Of a DNA stretch of 25,356 nt, positions 1 through 8,051 are shown one piece after another (the first letter of the stretch is position 1; each line of letters begins with the position of its first letter). The DNA comes from Pseudomonadota bacterium (GTDB lineage Bacteria; Pseudomonadota; Alphaproteobacteria; Rhizobiales; Hyphomicrobiaceae). The notes beneath the pieces were generated by a model that saw only the letters and a list, made by a program, of their open reading frames with translations, ran no database searches and was not told the DNA's origin. Made by a program: the position numbers and the translations under genes. The stretch covers positions 1-25,356 of the forward strand of contig JAEWIJ010000190.1 in assembly GCA_023387235.1 (NCBI GenBank), written 5' to 3'.

Positions 1-335
1 ATGGAGCACCCGATCGCATCGCCGGCACGCTCTCGCACGGCGAGCAGCGCCTGATCGAGATTGCCATGACGCTTGCAGGCCATCCGCGCGTGCTCCTGCT
101 CGACGAGCCGCTCGCCGGCATGGGCAACGAGGAATCCGAGGCCATGGCGCGTCTGCTGAAAGGCTTGGCGCGCGACCATGCCGTCCTCCTCATCGAGCAC
201 GACATGGATTTCGTATTCTCCGTCGCGGACCGCATGACCGTGATGGTCGAGGGGATGCTGCTCGCGAGCGGCGCACCGAACGACATTCGTGCCGATGCCG
301 CGGTCCAGCAGGCTTATCTCGGGACGGCGCCATGA
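1..335 (+). CDS. livG: Liv-type ABC transporter ATP-binding protein LivG, C-terminal part (5' end outside window)
   Basis: The frame is open from the first bases of the window, so the gene starts upstream. The visible part begins just before the ABC signature (LSHGEQ), followed by Walker B with the catalytic Glu (LLLDEPLAGM) and the H-loop His (LLIEHDMDFV). It ends with the typical LivG tail, QQAYLG. These are the ATP-hydrolysis elements of the cytoplasmic ATPase that powers branched-chain amino acid/amide (HAAT) importers together with LivF. The stop codon overlaps the next start (ATGA at 332-335), so it is translationally coupled to livF. The matching permeases and binding protein are presumably upstream. 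The 2838-7662 cluster has its own complete set, so this is a second, separate transporter. The substrate cannot be assigned. Confidence 0.95.
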   Translation, partial: GAPDRIAGTLSHGEQRLIEIAMTLAGHPRVLLLDEPLAGMGNEESEAMARLLKGLARDHAVLLIEHDMDFVFSVADRMTVMVEGMLLASGAPNDIRADAAVQQAYLGTAP

Positions 336-1078
336 TCGATGCAGCGCACATGGCCTCCTCTCACGCTGGCAACCAGCTCCTCGCGGCTGAAGACCTCCAC
401 GCGTTCTATGGCGCGAGCCACATCCTGCGCGGCGTGACGCTCGACGTTCGCGAGGGCGAGACCGTCGCGCTCATGGGCCGCAATGGCATGGGCAAGAGCA
501 CGCTCATTCGCACGATCATGGGGCTGGTCCCCGCCGCAAAGGGCCGCGTGGCGCTGGCCGGCGTCGAGGCGACGCGTCTTCCAACGTTCGCCCGTGCGCA
601 ACTCGGCGTTGCCTATGTGCCCGAGGGTCGCGGCATCTTCGGCTCGCTCTCCGTCGCCGAGAACCTGGACATTGCGGCGCGCCCGGGTCCGGACGGCACG
701 AATGTGTGGACCGTGTCGCGCGTGCTGGAGCTTTTCCCGCGCCTTGCCGAGCGGCGCACCAACCGCGGCGACCAGCTTTCCGGCGGCGAGCAGCAGATGC
801 TTGCGATCGCCCGCGCGCTGCTGACCAATCCGCGCCTCATCATCCTGGACGAAGCAACGGAGGGTCTTGCACCGCTCATCCGCGGGGAAATCTGGGCCAC
901 CATCCGCCTCGTGCGCGAAAGCGGCCTTGCCGCACTCATCGTCGACAAGTCGGTCGGCGAGCTTGCCCGCGTCGCCGATCGCGTCTTCGTGCTGGTCAAG
1001 GGCGAGGTCGTGCACGAAGGCCCGCCAGCAACGCTGATCGACGACCCGGCACTCATGCACCGCCATCTTGGAGTGTGA
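332..1078 (+). CDS. livF: Liv-type ABC transporter ATP-binding protein LivF
   Basis: This 248-residue cytoplasmic ATPase is of normal LivF length. Walker A is GRNGMGKST near residue 50, the signature is LSGGEQQML and Walker B is IILDEATEGLAPL. The start at 332 overlaps the livG stop as ATGA; an in-frame ATG at 350 is possible but less likely. Liv ATPases act as a LivG/LivF pair under two membrane permeases. After Walker B, where many LivF proteins carry LVEQN, this one reads IVDKSVGEL, so the H-loop region is divergent while the catalytic Glu is kept. Similar VDK variants are, as I recall, a subgroup of LivF proteins rather than dead proteins. The gene ends at the start codon of the hydrolase (TGATG at 1076-1080), so the three genes are probably co-translated. 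Specificity is unknown. Confidence 0.95.
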   Translation: MIDAAHMASSHAGNQLLAAEDLHAFYGASHILRGVTLDVREGETVALMGRNGMGKSTLIRTIMGLVPAAKGRVALAGVEATRLPTFARAQLGVAYVPEGRGIFGSLSVAENLDIAARPGPDGTNVWTVSRVLELFPRLAERRTNRGDQLSGGEQQMLAIARALLTNPRLIILDEATEGLAPLIRGEIWATIRLVRESGLAALIVDKSVGELARVADRVFVLVKGEVVHEGPPATLIDDPALMHRHLGV

Positions 1079-1863
1079 TGCCCATGCTGTTCATGGACAT
1101 CGGCGGCCGCGCCATCGAGTACCGCGTCATTCCCGGCGCGGTGTCGGATCGCCCGCCGCTCGTCTTCCTGCACGAGGGGCTCGGCTGTGCGGCACTCTGG
1201 CGCGACTTTCCCGACAAGGTGGCGCGCGAGCTCGGCGCGCCCGCGCTCGTGTACTCGCGGTATGGCTATGGACAGTCCGCAGGGCTCGAGGCACCTCGCA
1301 CGCCGCGCTTCATGCACGAGGAGGCGCTCGACGTCCTGCCTGCGCTGCTCGATCGTGCGGGCATTTCGCGGCCGCTGCTCGTCGGTCATTCGGACGGCGC
1401 GTCGATCGCGCTCATCCATGCGGCATCGTCAGGCCGCCCGACGGCCGGGCTCGTGCTCATGGCGCCGCACATCATGGTCGAGCCCATATCGGTCGAGAGC
1501 ATCGCCCGTATCGCCGCGACCTACGCCGAGGGGCCGTTGCGCGCGCGGCTCGCTCGTTATCATGCCCATGTCGACGATGCCTTCCATGGCTGGGCCGACA
1601 CCTGGCTCGATCCTTCCTTTCTCGAATGGTCACTGGAGGCTGAGGCGCGCGCATTAAGCATACCGACACTTCTCATTCAGGGTCGGGACGACGAATACGG
1701 CACCCTGGCGCAAATCGACCGCATTGCCGAGCTCGCGCAAGGTCCGACCGAACGCGTGGTGCTCGACACGTGCGGTCACTCGCCTCATCGCGACCAGGAA
1801 GACGCGGTGCTCGCGGCAATTGCCGATTTTTCCTCGCGGCACTTCCCGCACGCTGCAACATAG
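1078..1863 (+). CDS. alpha/beta-hydrolase family protein coupled to a Liv-type transporter
   Basis: This 261-residue protein has the alpha/beta-hydrolase layout: an oxyanion-hole motif HEGLG at 32-36, the nucleophile elbow GHSDG with Ser105, an acid in GRDDE (Asp204 or Asp205), and the catalytic His234 in CGHSPH. There is no signal peptide, so it should be cytoplasmic. The start ATG shares its first base with the livF stop; longer in-frame starts would run back through livF and are rejected. The family includes esterases, lactonases and ring-cleavage-product hydrolases (MhpC/PcaD type), and sequence alone does not choose among them. Its coupling to livG-livF suggests that it acts on the imported compound or its first metabolite. 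That is inference. Confidence 0.9.
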   Translation: MPMLFMDIGGRAIEYRVIPGAVSDRPPLVFLHEGLGCAALWRDFPDKVARELGAPALVYSRYGYGQSAGLEAPRTPRFMHEEALDVLPALLDRAGISRPLLVGHSDGASIALIHAASSGRPTAGLVLMAPHIMVEPISVESIARIAATYAEGPLRARLARYHAHVDDAFHGWADTWLDPSFLEWSLEAEARALSIPTLLIQGRDDEYGTLAQIDRIAELAQGPTERVVLDTCGHSPHRDQEDAVLAAIADFSSRHFPHAAT

Positions 1864-1883
1864 AAGGCGTCAGGAATAACGTC

Positions 1884-2798
1884 ATGGCCAAGCGTTCAAA
1901 GGCTTCTGCCCGCCCCGAGGGCAAAAGCGCCCATACCGGTGCCAAGGTCGACGCAAAGGCACTCGCGCGCTTCGATCTCGACGATCCAAAGATACCGAAG
2001 GCCATCGAGGAAGCCGCGCTCTGCAGCGGCGGCTACCCCTATGACAAGAAGATGAAGCGGGACACCTTCGAGGACGAACTGGAGTCGCTGCAGATCCAGC
2101 TTGCATGCCTGCAGAACGCGATACGCAAGAGCGGCGAGCGCATCGTCTGCCTGTTCGAGGGGCGCGACTCAGCCGGCAAGGGCACGTGCATCAGCCATTT
2201 CGTGCGCCACCTCAATCCGCGCCACGCACGCGTCATCGCACTCGACAAGCCGACCGACACCGAGAGCCGGCAGTGGTATTTCCAGCGCTACGTGCCGCAT
2301 CTTCCGCCTGCCGGCGGCATGTCGCTCTTCGACCGCTCCTGGTACAACCGCGCCGGCGTCGAGCACGTCATGGGCTTCTGCACCGAAGAGCAGCACGCCG
2401 TCTTCCTGCGCGAGGCGCCGGAGTTCGAGGGCCTGCTCGTGCGCGACGGCATCCGCCTCTTCAAGTTCTATCTCGAGATCGGCCGCGAGATGCAGCTCGT
2501 GCGTTTCCATGAGCGCCGCCACGATCCGCTCAAGCAATGGAAGATCAGCGATATCGATCTTGCCGCCATGGCCCGCTTCGACGACTACAGCGCCGCCAAG
2601 GAGGAGATGTTCCGCTTCACGCACACGGCGACAGCACCCTGGACGGTCATCCTCGCCAATGACCAGCGCCGGGCGCGACTCGAAGCCATTCGCTCCGTCC
2701 TTTGCGCGATCGATTACGAAGGCAAGGATGCCTCATTCATAGGAAAGCCCGACGCCAACATCGTCGGCGCCGGGCCTGAATTCTTCGCGACACGGTAG
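1884..2798 (+). CDS. ppk2: polyphosphate kinase 2 (PPK2) family protein
   Basis: The protein has 304 residues. PPK2 enzymes transfer phosphate between polyphosphate and nucleotides, most often making GTP or ATP from the diphosphate. The P-loop core is clear: Walker A GRDSAGKG at 93-100, the family stretch ALDKPTDTESRQWYFQRYV near 119-137, Walker B FDRSWYNRAGVE at 149-160, and the basic lid RRHDPLKQWKIS after about residue 212. The length and single domain fit class I PPK2. The N-terminal 30 residues are Lys/Ala-rich and probably disordered. The ATG at 1884 follows GGAAT and lies 20 nt past the hydrolase stop; a longer frame from 1770 would overlap the hydrolase and is rejected. Co-transcription with the hydrolase is likely, but functional linkage is doubtful. 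ADP or GDP preference cannot be read here. Confidence 0.93.
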   Translation: MAKRSKASARPEGKSAHTGAKVDAKALARFDLDDPKIPKAIEEAALCSGGYPYDKKMKRDTFEDELESLQIQLACLQNAIRKSGERIVCLFEGRDSAGKGTCISHFVRHLNPRHARVIALDKPTDTESRQWYFQRYVPHLPPAGGMSLFDRSWYNRAGVEHVMGFCTEEQHAVFLREAPEFEGLLVRDGIRLFKFYLEIGREMQLVRFHERRHDPLKQWKISDIDLAAMARFDDYSAAKEEMFRFTHTATAPWTVILANDQRRARLEAIRSVLCAIDYEGKDASFIGKPDANIVGAGPEFFATR

Positions 2799-2828
2799 CT
2801 CGGACGGCACGTGGCGCGCCGCCCGAGC
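2798..2828. terminator. candidate hairpin terminator between convergent genes
   Basis: GCTCGG (2798-2803) pairs with CCGAGC (2823-2828), and CGGC (2805-2808) pairs with GCCG (2818-2821). One mismatch separates the two stems and the loop is 9 nt. The hairpin fills most of the 39-nt gap between the ppk2 stop and the convergent binding-protein stop. It has no T-run on either side, so it would be an imperfect, possibly bidirectional, terminator. Confidence 0.45.
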
Positions 2829-2837
2829 AGGCGGCGA

Positions 2838-4067
2838 TCAGCTGCTCTCGTTCGAGAGAATCTCGCCGAAGAGCTCGAAGCTTTCGCCTTTCACCCGGGC
2901 CAGACGGACGGACTGGATCGGGTAGAAGTCCGTCGGGCTCGTGTTGACCTTGATGCCCGGCAGCAGTAGCGGCACCTCGAGGTTCTTGAGGCTCGCGGCC
3001 TGCTTCATGACGTTCTCGCGCGTCAGCGTGTCGCCGCACTTCTTCAGGACCTCCACGACCGTGGCCGTCACCGAATATCCGAAGGCATGGAACGTGCTCT
3101 TCTTGTCGCCCTGCGGCATGTACTTATCCATGAACGCATTCCAGGCGACCATGTCGGGAGACGCGGCCCATTGCGTGTCGGTCGGATCCTTGAGGTACTG
3201 GGCGGTAATGACGCCTTGCGACGCCTCGAAGCCAGCCGGCCTGATCACGGCACCGACCGAAGCCGACACGTTGTTGAGGTAGTGCGCCGGCTTCCATTCG
3301 ATCTCGTGCGCCTTCTTGATCGCCTGAGCGGCGAACTTCGGCGTCGTGATGTTGAAGAACACGTTGGCGCCCGTGTTCTTGAGCTGGATCATCTGGCTGT
3401 CGACTGTCGGGTCGGTGACTTCGTACGTCGCAAGCTGCGTGACGAGCCCCTTCTTGTCGGCGAGCCCCTGGATGAAGCCGTTGTAGTAGTCCTTACCGTA
3501 GTCGTCATTCTGCATGAGAATGCCGATCTTCGGATCCTTCACGGTCGCCAGGATGTGCTTGGCGTAGATCGCGCCTTCGGTCACGTAGTCGGGCTGCCAG
3601 CCCATGGTCCACGGGAATTCCTTCGGCTGACCCCACTTCGATGCGCCCGTCGCAACGAAGAGCTGAGGCACCTTCTTCTGGTTCATATAGCGATGGATCG
3701 CCGTGTTCGGCGGCGTTCCGAGGGTCTGGAAAATGAACAGCACCTGGTCCTGCTCGACGAGCTTGCGGACCATCTCGACGGTCTTCGGCGGGCTGTAGCC
3801 GTCATCGTAGGAGATGTACTCGATCTTGCGGCCATTGATGCCGCCCTGCTCGTTGATCATCTTGAAATAGGCGCCGAGCGTCTGCCCGATCACGCCGTAA
3901 GCCGACGCATTGCCCGAGTACGGGTTGGTGTTGCCGATCTTGATGGTGGTGTCGCTCGCCCCATCGTCATACTTCTTGCCCTGGGCAATGGCCGGGAAGC
4001 CGACCACTTGCGCGGCCGCGATCGCGGAGCCGCCGACCAGAACATCTCTGCGGGTTCTTTTCGTCAT
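2838..4067 (-). CDS. ABC transporter substrate-binding protein (LivK-like, Peripla_BP_6 family)
   Basis: This 409-residue periplasmic binding protein captures the ligand for the LivHMGF importer encoded directly upstream. It begins with a twin-arginine signal (TRRDVLVGG at about residues 5-13, then a hydrophobic stretch ending FPAIAQG), so Tat export and cleavage near residue 30 are expected. The mature part follows the type-I fold of the family: IKIGNTNPYSGNAS at the first strand, INEQGGINGRKIE typical of the first lobe, and DDYGKDYYNGF in the second lobe. The start is fixed by a strong AAGGAGG site (complement 4074-4080), 6 nt before the ATG. It is the last gene of the operon, 54 nt after livM. 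Relatives bind branched-chain amino acids, amides or aromatic acids, and the ligand here is unknown. Confidence 0.95.
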   Translation of the reverse strand: MTKRTRRDVLVGGSAIAAAQVVGFPAIAQGKKYDDGASDTTIKIGNTNPYSGNASAYGVIGQTLGAYFKMINEQGGINGRKIEYISYDDGYSPPKTVEMVRKLVEQDQVLFIFQTLGTPPNTAIHRYMNQKKVPQLFVATGASKWGQPKEFPWTMGWQPDYVTEGAIYAKHILATVKDPKIGILMQNDDYGKDYYNGFIQGLADKKGLVTQLATYEVTDPTVDSQMIQLKNTGANVFFNITTPKFAAQAIKKAHEIEWKPAHYLNNVSASVGAVIRPAGFEASQGVITAQYLKDPTDTQWAASPDMVAWNAFMDKYMPQGDKKSTFHAFGYSVTATVVEVLKKCGDTLTRENVMKQAASLKNLEVPLLLPGIKVNTSPTDFYPIQSVRLARVKGESFELFGEILSNESS

Positions 4068-4121
4068 GTGCTTCCTCCTTTGCTCGGCCTAGTTTGAACA
4101 GGCTCTTTGAGGCGCCTGCGC

Positions 4122-5195
4122 TTATCCGGGGGGTCGGATTCTTCGCCACAATGAGCCGAGCCCTCCGGCTATGCCCATGGGCATGGTGTACATCAGCACG
4201 ATCAGCACGATGCCGTAGATCGTCCATGGCTCCAAGTGGATGGGCAGATGAACGGTCGACGTCACCCATTTCGTCGCCGCATCGGCATACTTCTCGATGA
4301 ACTGGACGAAGAAGCCGCCGATCACGGCGCCGGTGAGGGTCGCGATGCCCCCGATCACCGCGCCGACGAGGATCGCGATCGACAGCTCGAAGCGGAAGCT
4401 GTCCGGCGAGACGAACTCGAAGATGATGGCATGGAGCGCGCCGGCAAGACCGACATAGAGCGCACTGATGCCGAACGTGATCGACTTCGTCCGCGCCGAA
4501 TTTATGCCCATGGTGTCGGCGGCGAGCGGCTGGTCGCGAATGGCCATCATCGCCCGTCCCATGCGGCCGCGAACGATATTGCGGGCAACGATGAACATGA
4601 CGACCGCGCACGCCAGAACGATCAGGTAGAGCCACTGGTCGGGGCTCAGCGGCAGCCCGAAGGGCGGATCGGGCTTGAAGATGTTGATGCCCTGCACGCC
4701 GTGCGTGAAGGGCTCGAAATGGCGGTACTTGAGGAACTGCGGGACGGCGATAGCCAGTGCGAACGTGGCGAGCGCCAGATAATGGCCTTCGAGCCGGAGC
4801 GCCGGCAGGCCGAAGAGGTAGCCGATCACGAAGCACGCGATCATGGCGAGCGGCAGCGTCGCCAGGTAGTGCATCTCGTAGCGATCGATGAGGATCGCGG
4901 TGACGTAAGCGCCAACCGCAAAGAACGCGCCGTGCCCGAGCGAGATCTGGCCGTTGAAACCGGTCAGCAGATTGAGACCGAGCACCGCGATCGAGTAGAC
5001 GATCATCAGCGAGAGCTGGAGAAAATAGAAGTTCGAGATGAGGCCTGTCCGCCCGCCGATCAGCGGCAGCAGAGCCGCAACGACGACGCCGACCCAGATC
5101 CACTTCGGCACAGGCGCCTGCGCCGCCGGCGGTGCCGTTCCCGCGCCGCGCGCCGCACCGTCGGCGGGTCTGTCCGTCGTCATCGTCGTCGCCAT
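4122..5195 (-). CDS. livM: Liv-type ABC transporter permease LivM
   Basis: This 357-residue inner-membrane permease pairs with LivH to form the translocation path. The first 32 residues are hydrophilic and Ala/Pro-rich. Several hydrophobic helices follow, containing the LivM hallmark GLNLLTGFNGQISLGHGAF. The ATPase-contact (EAA-like) segment RGRMGRAMMAIRDQPLAA sits in a cytoplasmic loop, followed by GINSARTKSITFGISALYVG. The ATG at 5195 lies 2 nt after the livH stop, with an AAGAGGG Shine-Dalgarno inside the livH end. The longer open frame reaching 5642 is rejected because it would overlap livH. The extended N-terminal tail is slightly longer than in many LivM proteins, and its role is unknown. 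Confidence 0.95.
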   Translation of the reverse strand: MATTMTTDRPADGAARGAGTAPPAAQAPVPKWIWVGVVVAALLPLIGGRTGLISNFYFLQLSLMIVYSIAVLGLNLLTGFNGQISLGHGAFFAVGAYVTAILIDRYEMHYLATLPLAMIACFVIGYLFGLPALRLEGHYLALATFALAIAVPQFLKYRHFEPFTHGVQGINIFKPDPPFGLPLSPDQWLYLIVLACAVVMFIVARNIVRGRMGRAMMAIRDQPLAADTMGINSARTKSITFGISALYVGLAGALHAIIFEFVSPDSFRFELSIAILVGAVIGGIATLTGAVIGGFFVQFIEKYADAATKWVTSTVHLPIHLEPWTIYGIVLIVLMYTMPMGIAGGLGSLWRRIRPPG

Positions 5196-5197
5196 GC

Positions 5198-6100
5198 TCA
5201 GACCCTCTTGACGGTAACGCGCCCGAAGAGGCCGGACGGCTTCAGTGTGAGCACCGTTATGACGATCAACAGCGCCACGGTGAGCTTTTCGCCGTTGCCG
5301 ATGAGATAGAAGCCGGTCGCGCGCTCCAGCATGTTGCCGAGATAGGCGACCATGTTCTCGAGCACACCGACGATGAAGCCGCCGGCGACCGCGCCGCCCG
5401 GGCTCGAGATGCCGCCGACGAGAGCGCCGGCGAATCCGTAGAGCAGAATGCCGGCCATCATGTTCGGCTCGAGATAGACGACCGGCGCGACGAGGATGCC
5501 CGCGACGGAGCCCACGGTCGCGGCAAGCCCCCAGCCGAGCGCCAGCATCCAGCCGACGTTGATGCCGGCGAGCCGCGCCGAAGTCGCGTTCAGCGCCGCA
5601 GCCCGCATGGCGAGCCCGAGCGACGTGAAGCGGAAGAAGCAAAACAGCAGGACCAGCATGCCGGCAGAAACCAGGATCATCCCGATCTGATGAAACCCGA
5701 TGATGCCACCCGCGAACGACATCTCCGGAAAGGGCGATGGGAACGGCTTGATGGTGTGCGTCCAGATCGCACCAGCAAGCGAGTGGAAAATCGCCAGGAG
5801 ACCGATGAAGACCACAACGACGGAGAGGAGGGGCGCGGTGTGCAATGGTCTCAGGATGATGCGTTCGATCAGCACGCCGATGGTGAAGGAGAAGAGCATG
5901 GTCGCGGGAAGCGCAACCCAGAATGGATAGCCCCAGTCGAGGAATTGCCAGCAGACGAAGGCGCTGAACATCGCCATCTCGCCTTGGGCGAAATTGATGT
6001 GGTTCGTCGATACGAAGATCATGACGAGCGCAAGGGCGAGCAACGCGTAGATCGCGCCGTTCGCCAGTCCCGATGCTATCTGCTGAAGGAGCTGCTCCAT
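5198..6100 (-). CDS. livH: Liv-type ABC transporter permease LivH
   Basis: This 300-residue membrane permease is of standard LivH length. The N-terminus has the family pattern GLANGAIYALLALALVMIF followed by NHINFAQGEMAMF. About eight hydrophobic segments can be traced. The ATPase-contact loop is TSLGLAMRAAALNATSARLA, equivalent to the EAA motif. The C-terminal part GGISSPGGAVAGGFIVG is typical of LivH. It lies 27 nt after livF and 2 nt before livM, inside the livG-livF-livH-livM-binding protein operon, and forms the membrane heterodimer with LivM. Its own ribosome site is weak (GGA about 8 nt upstream), which suggests partial dependence on translation from livF. Confidence 0.96.
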   Translation of the reverse strand: MEQLLQQIASGLANGAIYALLALALVMIFVSTNHINFAQGEMAMFSAFVCWQFLDWGYPFWVALPATMLFSFTIGVLIERIILRPLHTAPLLSVVVVFIGLLAIFHSLAGAIWTHTIKPFPSPFPEMSFAGGIIGFHQIGMILVSAGMLVLLFCFFRFTSLGLAMRAAALNATSARLAGINVGWMLALGWGLAATVGSVAGILVAPVVYLEPNMMAGILLYGFAGALVGGISSPGGAVAGGFIVGVLENMVAYLGNMLERATGFYLIGNGEKLTVALLIVITVLTLKPSGLFGRVTVKRV

Positions 6101-6127
6101 ATCGATCCGATGCCCAGCCTGCCGCTT

Positions 6128-6841
6128 TCAGTATCCGAGATAGGACTTGCGAATCTGCTCGTCCGACTTCACGTCCGCCGAGGTTCCCGACATCACGACG
6201 CGCCCCGTCTCGAGCACGTAGGCGTGGTCCGCGAGCTCGAGCGCCAGGGCCGCGTTCTGCTCGACGAGCAGCATCGAGACCTTCGCCTCCTCGTTGATGC
6301 GCCGCATGATGCGGAAGATCTCCTGCACGATGAGCGGCGCGAGGCCGAACGACGGCTCGTCGAGCAGCATGAGCCGCGGCCCGAGCATGAGCGCGCGAGA
6401 GATCGCGAGCATCTGCTGCTCACCGCCCGAGAGCGTGCCGGCCTGCTGGGCCATGCGCTCCTTGAGGCGCGGGAAATAGGTGAAGACCAACTCGAGGTCG
6501 CGCGCGACGGCCGCCCGGGCGCGCCGCGTATAGGCGGCGACGCGCAGGTTTTCCTCGACGCTGAGCTCGGTGAACGTGCCGCGGCCCTCGGGAACGTGCC
6601 CGACGCCCATGCGCACAACGGCCTCCGTCGCTTTGCCCGAGACCGGCTCGCCGTCGATCAGCACCGAGCCTTCGGCCCGCACCATGCCGCAGATGGCCCG
6701 GAGCGTCGTCGTCTTGCCGGCACCGTTCGCACCGAGCAGCGTCGTGATGCCGCCCTTCGTGAGCGCGAAATCGATGCCGTGCAGCGCCTGCGAGGGGCCG
6801 TAGTAGGCCTTGAGATCCTTCACCTCGAGGATATTGCTCAT
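6128..6841 (-). CDS. livF: Liv-type ABC transporter ATP-binding protein LivF
   Basis: This 237-residue cytoplasmic ATPase has canonical motifs: Walker A GANGAGKTT near residue 34, the Q-loop region VGHVPEGRGTF, signature LSGGEQQML, Walker B MLLDEPSFGLAPL, and the usual LivF ending LLVEQNAALAL, in which Gln occupies the H-loop position. It partners with LivG encoded immediately upstream; the two genes overlap by the ATGA at 6838-6841. Compared with the livF at 332, this copy has the standard LVEQN segment, so the two paralogues belong to different transporter subgroups rather than being recent duplicates. Confidence 0.96.
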   Translation of the reverse strand: MSNILEVKDLKAYYGPSQALHGIDFALTKGGITTLLGANGAGKTTTLRAICGMVRAEGSVLIDGEPVSGKATEAVVRMGVGHVPEGRGTFTELSVEENLRVAAYTRRARAAVARDLELVFTYFPRLKERMAQQAGTLSGGEQQMLAISRALMLGPRLMLLDEPSFGLAPLIVQEIFRIMRRINEEAKVSMLLVEQNAALALELADHAYVLETGRVVMSGTSADVKSDEQIRKSYLGY

Positions 6842-7662
6842 GTCTCGGCCCCCGTGCCGAGATAGGCCTTGATCACCTCGGGATTGCGCTGGACCTCGGC
6901 CGGCGTGCCTTCAGCGATCTTGCGGCCGAAATCGATCGCCACGACCTTGTCCGACACGGCCATGACGAGACTCATGTGGTGCTCGACGAGCAGCACGGTC
7001 ACCTTCTGGAGATCGCGCACGCGGCGGATCTGGGCTTCTAGCACACCGATCTCATCATGATTGAGACCGGCGGCGGGCTCATCGAGAAGGAGGAGCTTCG
7101 GGCTCGCCGCCAGCGCACGGGCCAGCTCGACGCGCTTGCGGATCGGAAAGGGCAACGGACCCGCCGGCATGGTGGCGAACGGCTTGAGGTCCATGAACTC
7201 GATGAGCTCCCAGGCCCTTTCGGTAATGCGCTGCTCCTCGGCCGCGACGCCTGGGAGCCGCAGCGCCGTCGCGAGAAAACCGGACGTGCTCTGGCTGTGA
7301 CAGCCGACCTTGACGTTGTCGAGTACGCTCAGACGATCGAACAGCGCGACGTTCTGGAAAGTGCGTCCGAGACCGAGGCTCGGGATCTCGTGGCGGGGCG
7401 AGGCGAGGATCGAGCGGTCCTCGAAAAGGATGTCGCCGTCATTGGGGATGTAGAGGCGGGAGAGGCAATTGAAGAGCGTCGTCTTGCCGGCGCCATTCGG
7501 CCCGATCAGGCCGGCGATCTCGCCGTTCCGAATGTCGAAGGTGATACCATCGAGCGCAACAATACCGCCAAACCGCACGCAGACATTTCTGACGCTCAGT
7601 AACGGTGGCGCGGACGGCATAGCCCCGCGCCGCGCCGTGGCGGGCTCGACAACAGCTACCAC
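6838..7662 (-). CDS. livG: Liv-type ABC transporter ATP-binding protein LivG
   Basis: This 274-residue cytoplasmic ATPase is the first gene of the operon. Walker A is GPNGAGKT at 54-61, Walker B is LLLLDEPAAGLNHDE, the H-loop is LLVEHHMSLVM, and the tail KAYLG is LivG-typical. The start is a GTG: GGGAGGG at complement 7669-7675 lies 6 nt before it, and an ATG further upstream runs into a stop within five codons. The alternative internal ATG at about 7620 would drop 14 poorly conserved residues. The signature region reads LPFPIRKRVELARAL, whereas LivG proteins normally have LPYG or LPFG. The second signature glycine is therefore a proline here. Function as an importer ATPase is still the likely reading, given the intact operon. 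Confidence 0.95.
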   Translation of the reverse strand: MVAVVEPATARRGAMPSAPPLLSVRNVCVRFGGIVALDGITFDIRNGEIAGLIGPNGAGKTTLFNCLSRLYIPNDGDILFEDRSILASPRHEIPSLGLGRTFQNVALFDRLSVLDNVKVGCHSQSTSGFLATALRLPGVAAEEQRITERAWELIEFMDLKPFATMPAGPLPFPIRKRVELARALAASPKLLLLDEPAAGLNHDEIGVLEAQIRRVRDLQKVTVLLVEHHMSLVMAVSDKVVAIDFGRKIAEGTPAEVQRNPEVIKAYLGTGAET

Positions 7663-7668
7663 TCAGTT

Positions 7669-7675
7669 CCCTCCC
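7669..7675 (-). promoter_or_regulatory. ribosome binding site deciding the GTG start of livG
   Basis: GGGAGGG on the minus strand lies 6 nt upstream of GTG at 7662. It supports the GTG start over the internal ATG. Confidence 0.75.
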
Positions 7676-7723
7676 ATGTCAGGCGACACATGCATGCCGA
7701 CCGCTCATGTATTTTTTGGAAGC

Positions 7724-7751
7724 GTTATAAGCCTGCATGGGATGCTGGCGA
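7724..7751 (-). promoter_or_regulatory. candidate promoter of the livGFHM-binding protein operon
   Basis: On the minus strand TATAAC (complement 7724-7729, five of six matches to the -10 consensus) lies 16 nt from TCGCCA (complement 7746-7751, four of six matches to the -35). This would give a leader of about 55 nt to the livG GTG. It lies in the AT-rich part of the gap. Confidence 0.4.
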
Positions 7752-7922
7752 CCGCTACCTTGGAGTGGAGCTTGCCGCGTTTCAGAATGAACGTCCAGTG
7801 CCTTATTCGGCTCGGCAACAGGCGGCAAATTGCCCTACGCCAACACGACAATCTCGCATCGGCAGCCGTCCGCACCCGATCAGCGGACCGGCACCGTGCG
7901 CTTGTCCGGCAGGCGGCGTCCG

Positions 7923-7951
7923 CGCTTGACCCTGCCCCCTGGAGCCGCTAG
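7923..7951 (+). promoter_or_regulatory. candidate promoter for zapE
   Basis: CTTGAC (7923-7928) is an exact match to the -35 element common in Rhizobiales. A 17-nt spacer leads to CTAGCT (7946-7951), four of six matches to CTATAT. The distance to the zapE ATG is about 100 nt. Confidence 0.4.
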
Positions 7952-8051
7952 CTGAACAGGCAATCGACCCCTACCGACGCGGGCATTCTGCCGCCGAAGG
8001 CTGGAACCCGAAGATCGTCCGCAATCCAAAACGGTCCTCCCCGCCGAGATC

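Larger units (their letters stand above)
7663..8051. other. 389-nt divergent intergenic region between livG and zapE
   Basis: No convincing gene is seen. A short plus-strand frame at 7690-7929 has no recognisable motif, poor amino-acid composition and no ribosome site. The livG-proximal end (about 7705-7735) is conspicuously AT-rich for this genome, with a run of six T, and fits a promoter. Both operons diverge from here, so the gap probably carries two promoters and any operator for the liv genes. No regulator gene is adjacent. Confidence 0.6.

Noticed and set aside
3087..4097. Plus-strand open frame opposite the substrate-binding protein
   Set aside because: It is a mirror of the binding-protein codons. 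The minus-strand gene has a Tat signal, a strong ribosome site and operon context.
5196..5642. N-terminal extension of LivM to 5642
   Set aside because: It would overlap livH by more than 400 nt. The ATG at 5195 has a ribosome site and the normal LivM start pattern.
7690..7929. 79-codon plus-strand frame in the livG-zapE gap
   Set aside because: No ribosome site, no recognisable motif, and the start lies in the probable liv promoter.
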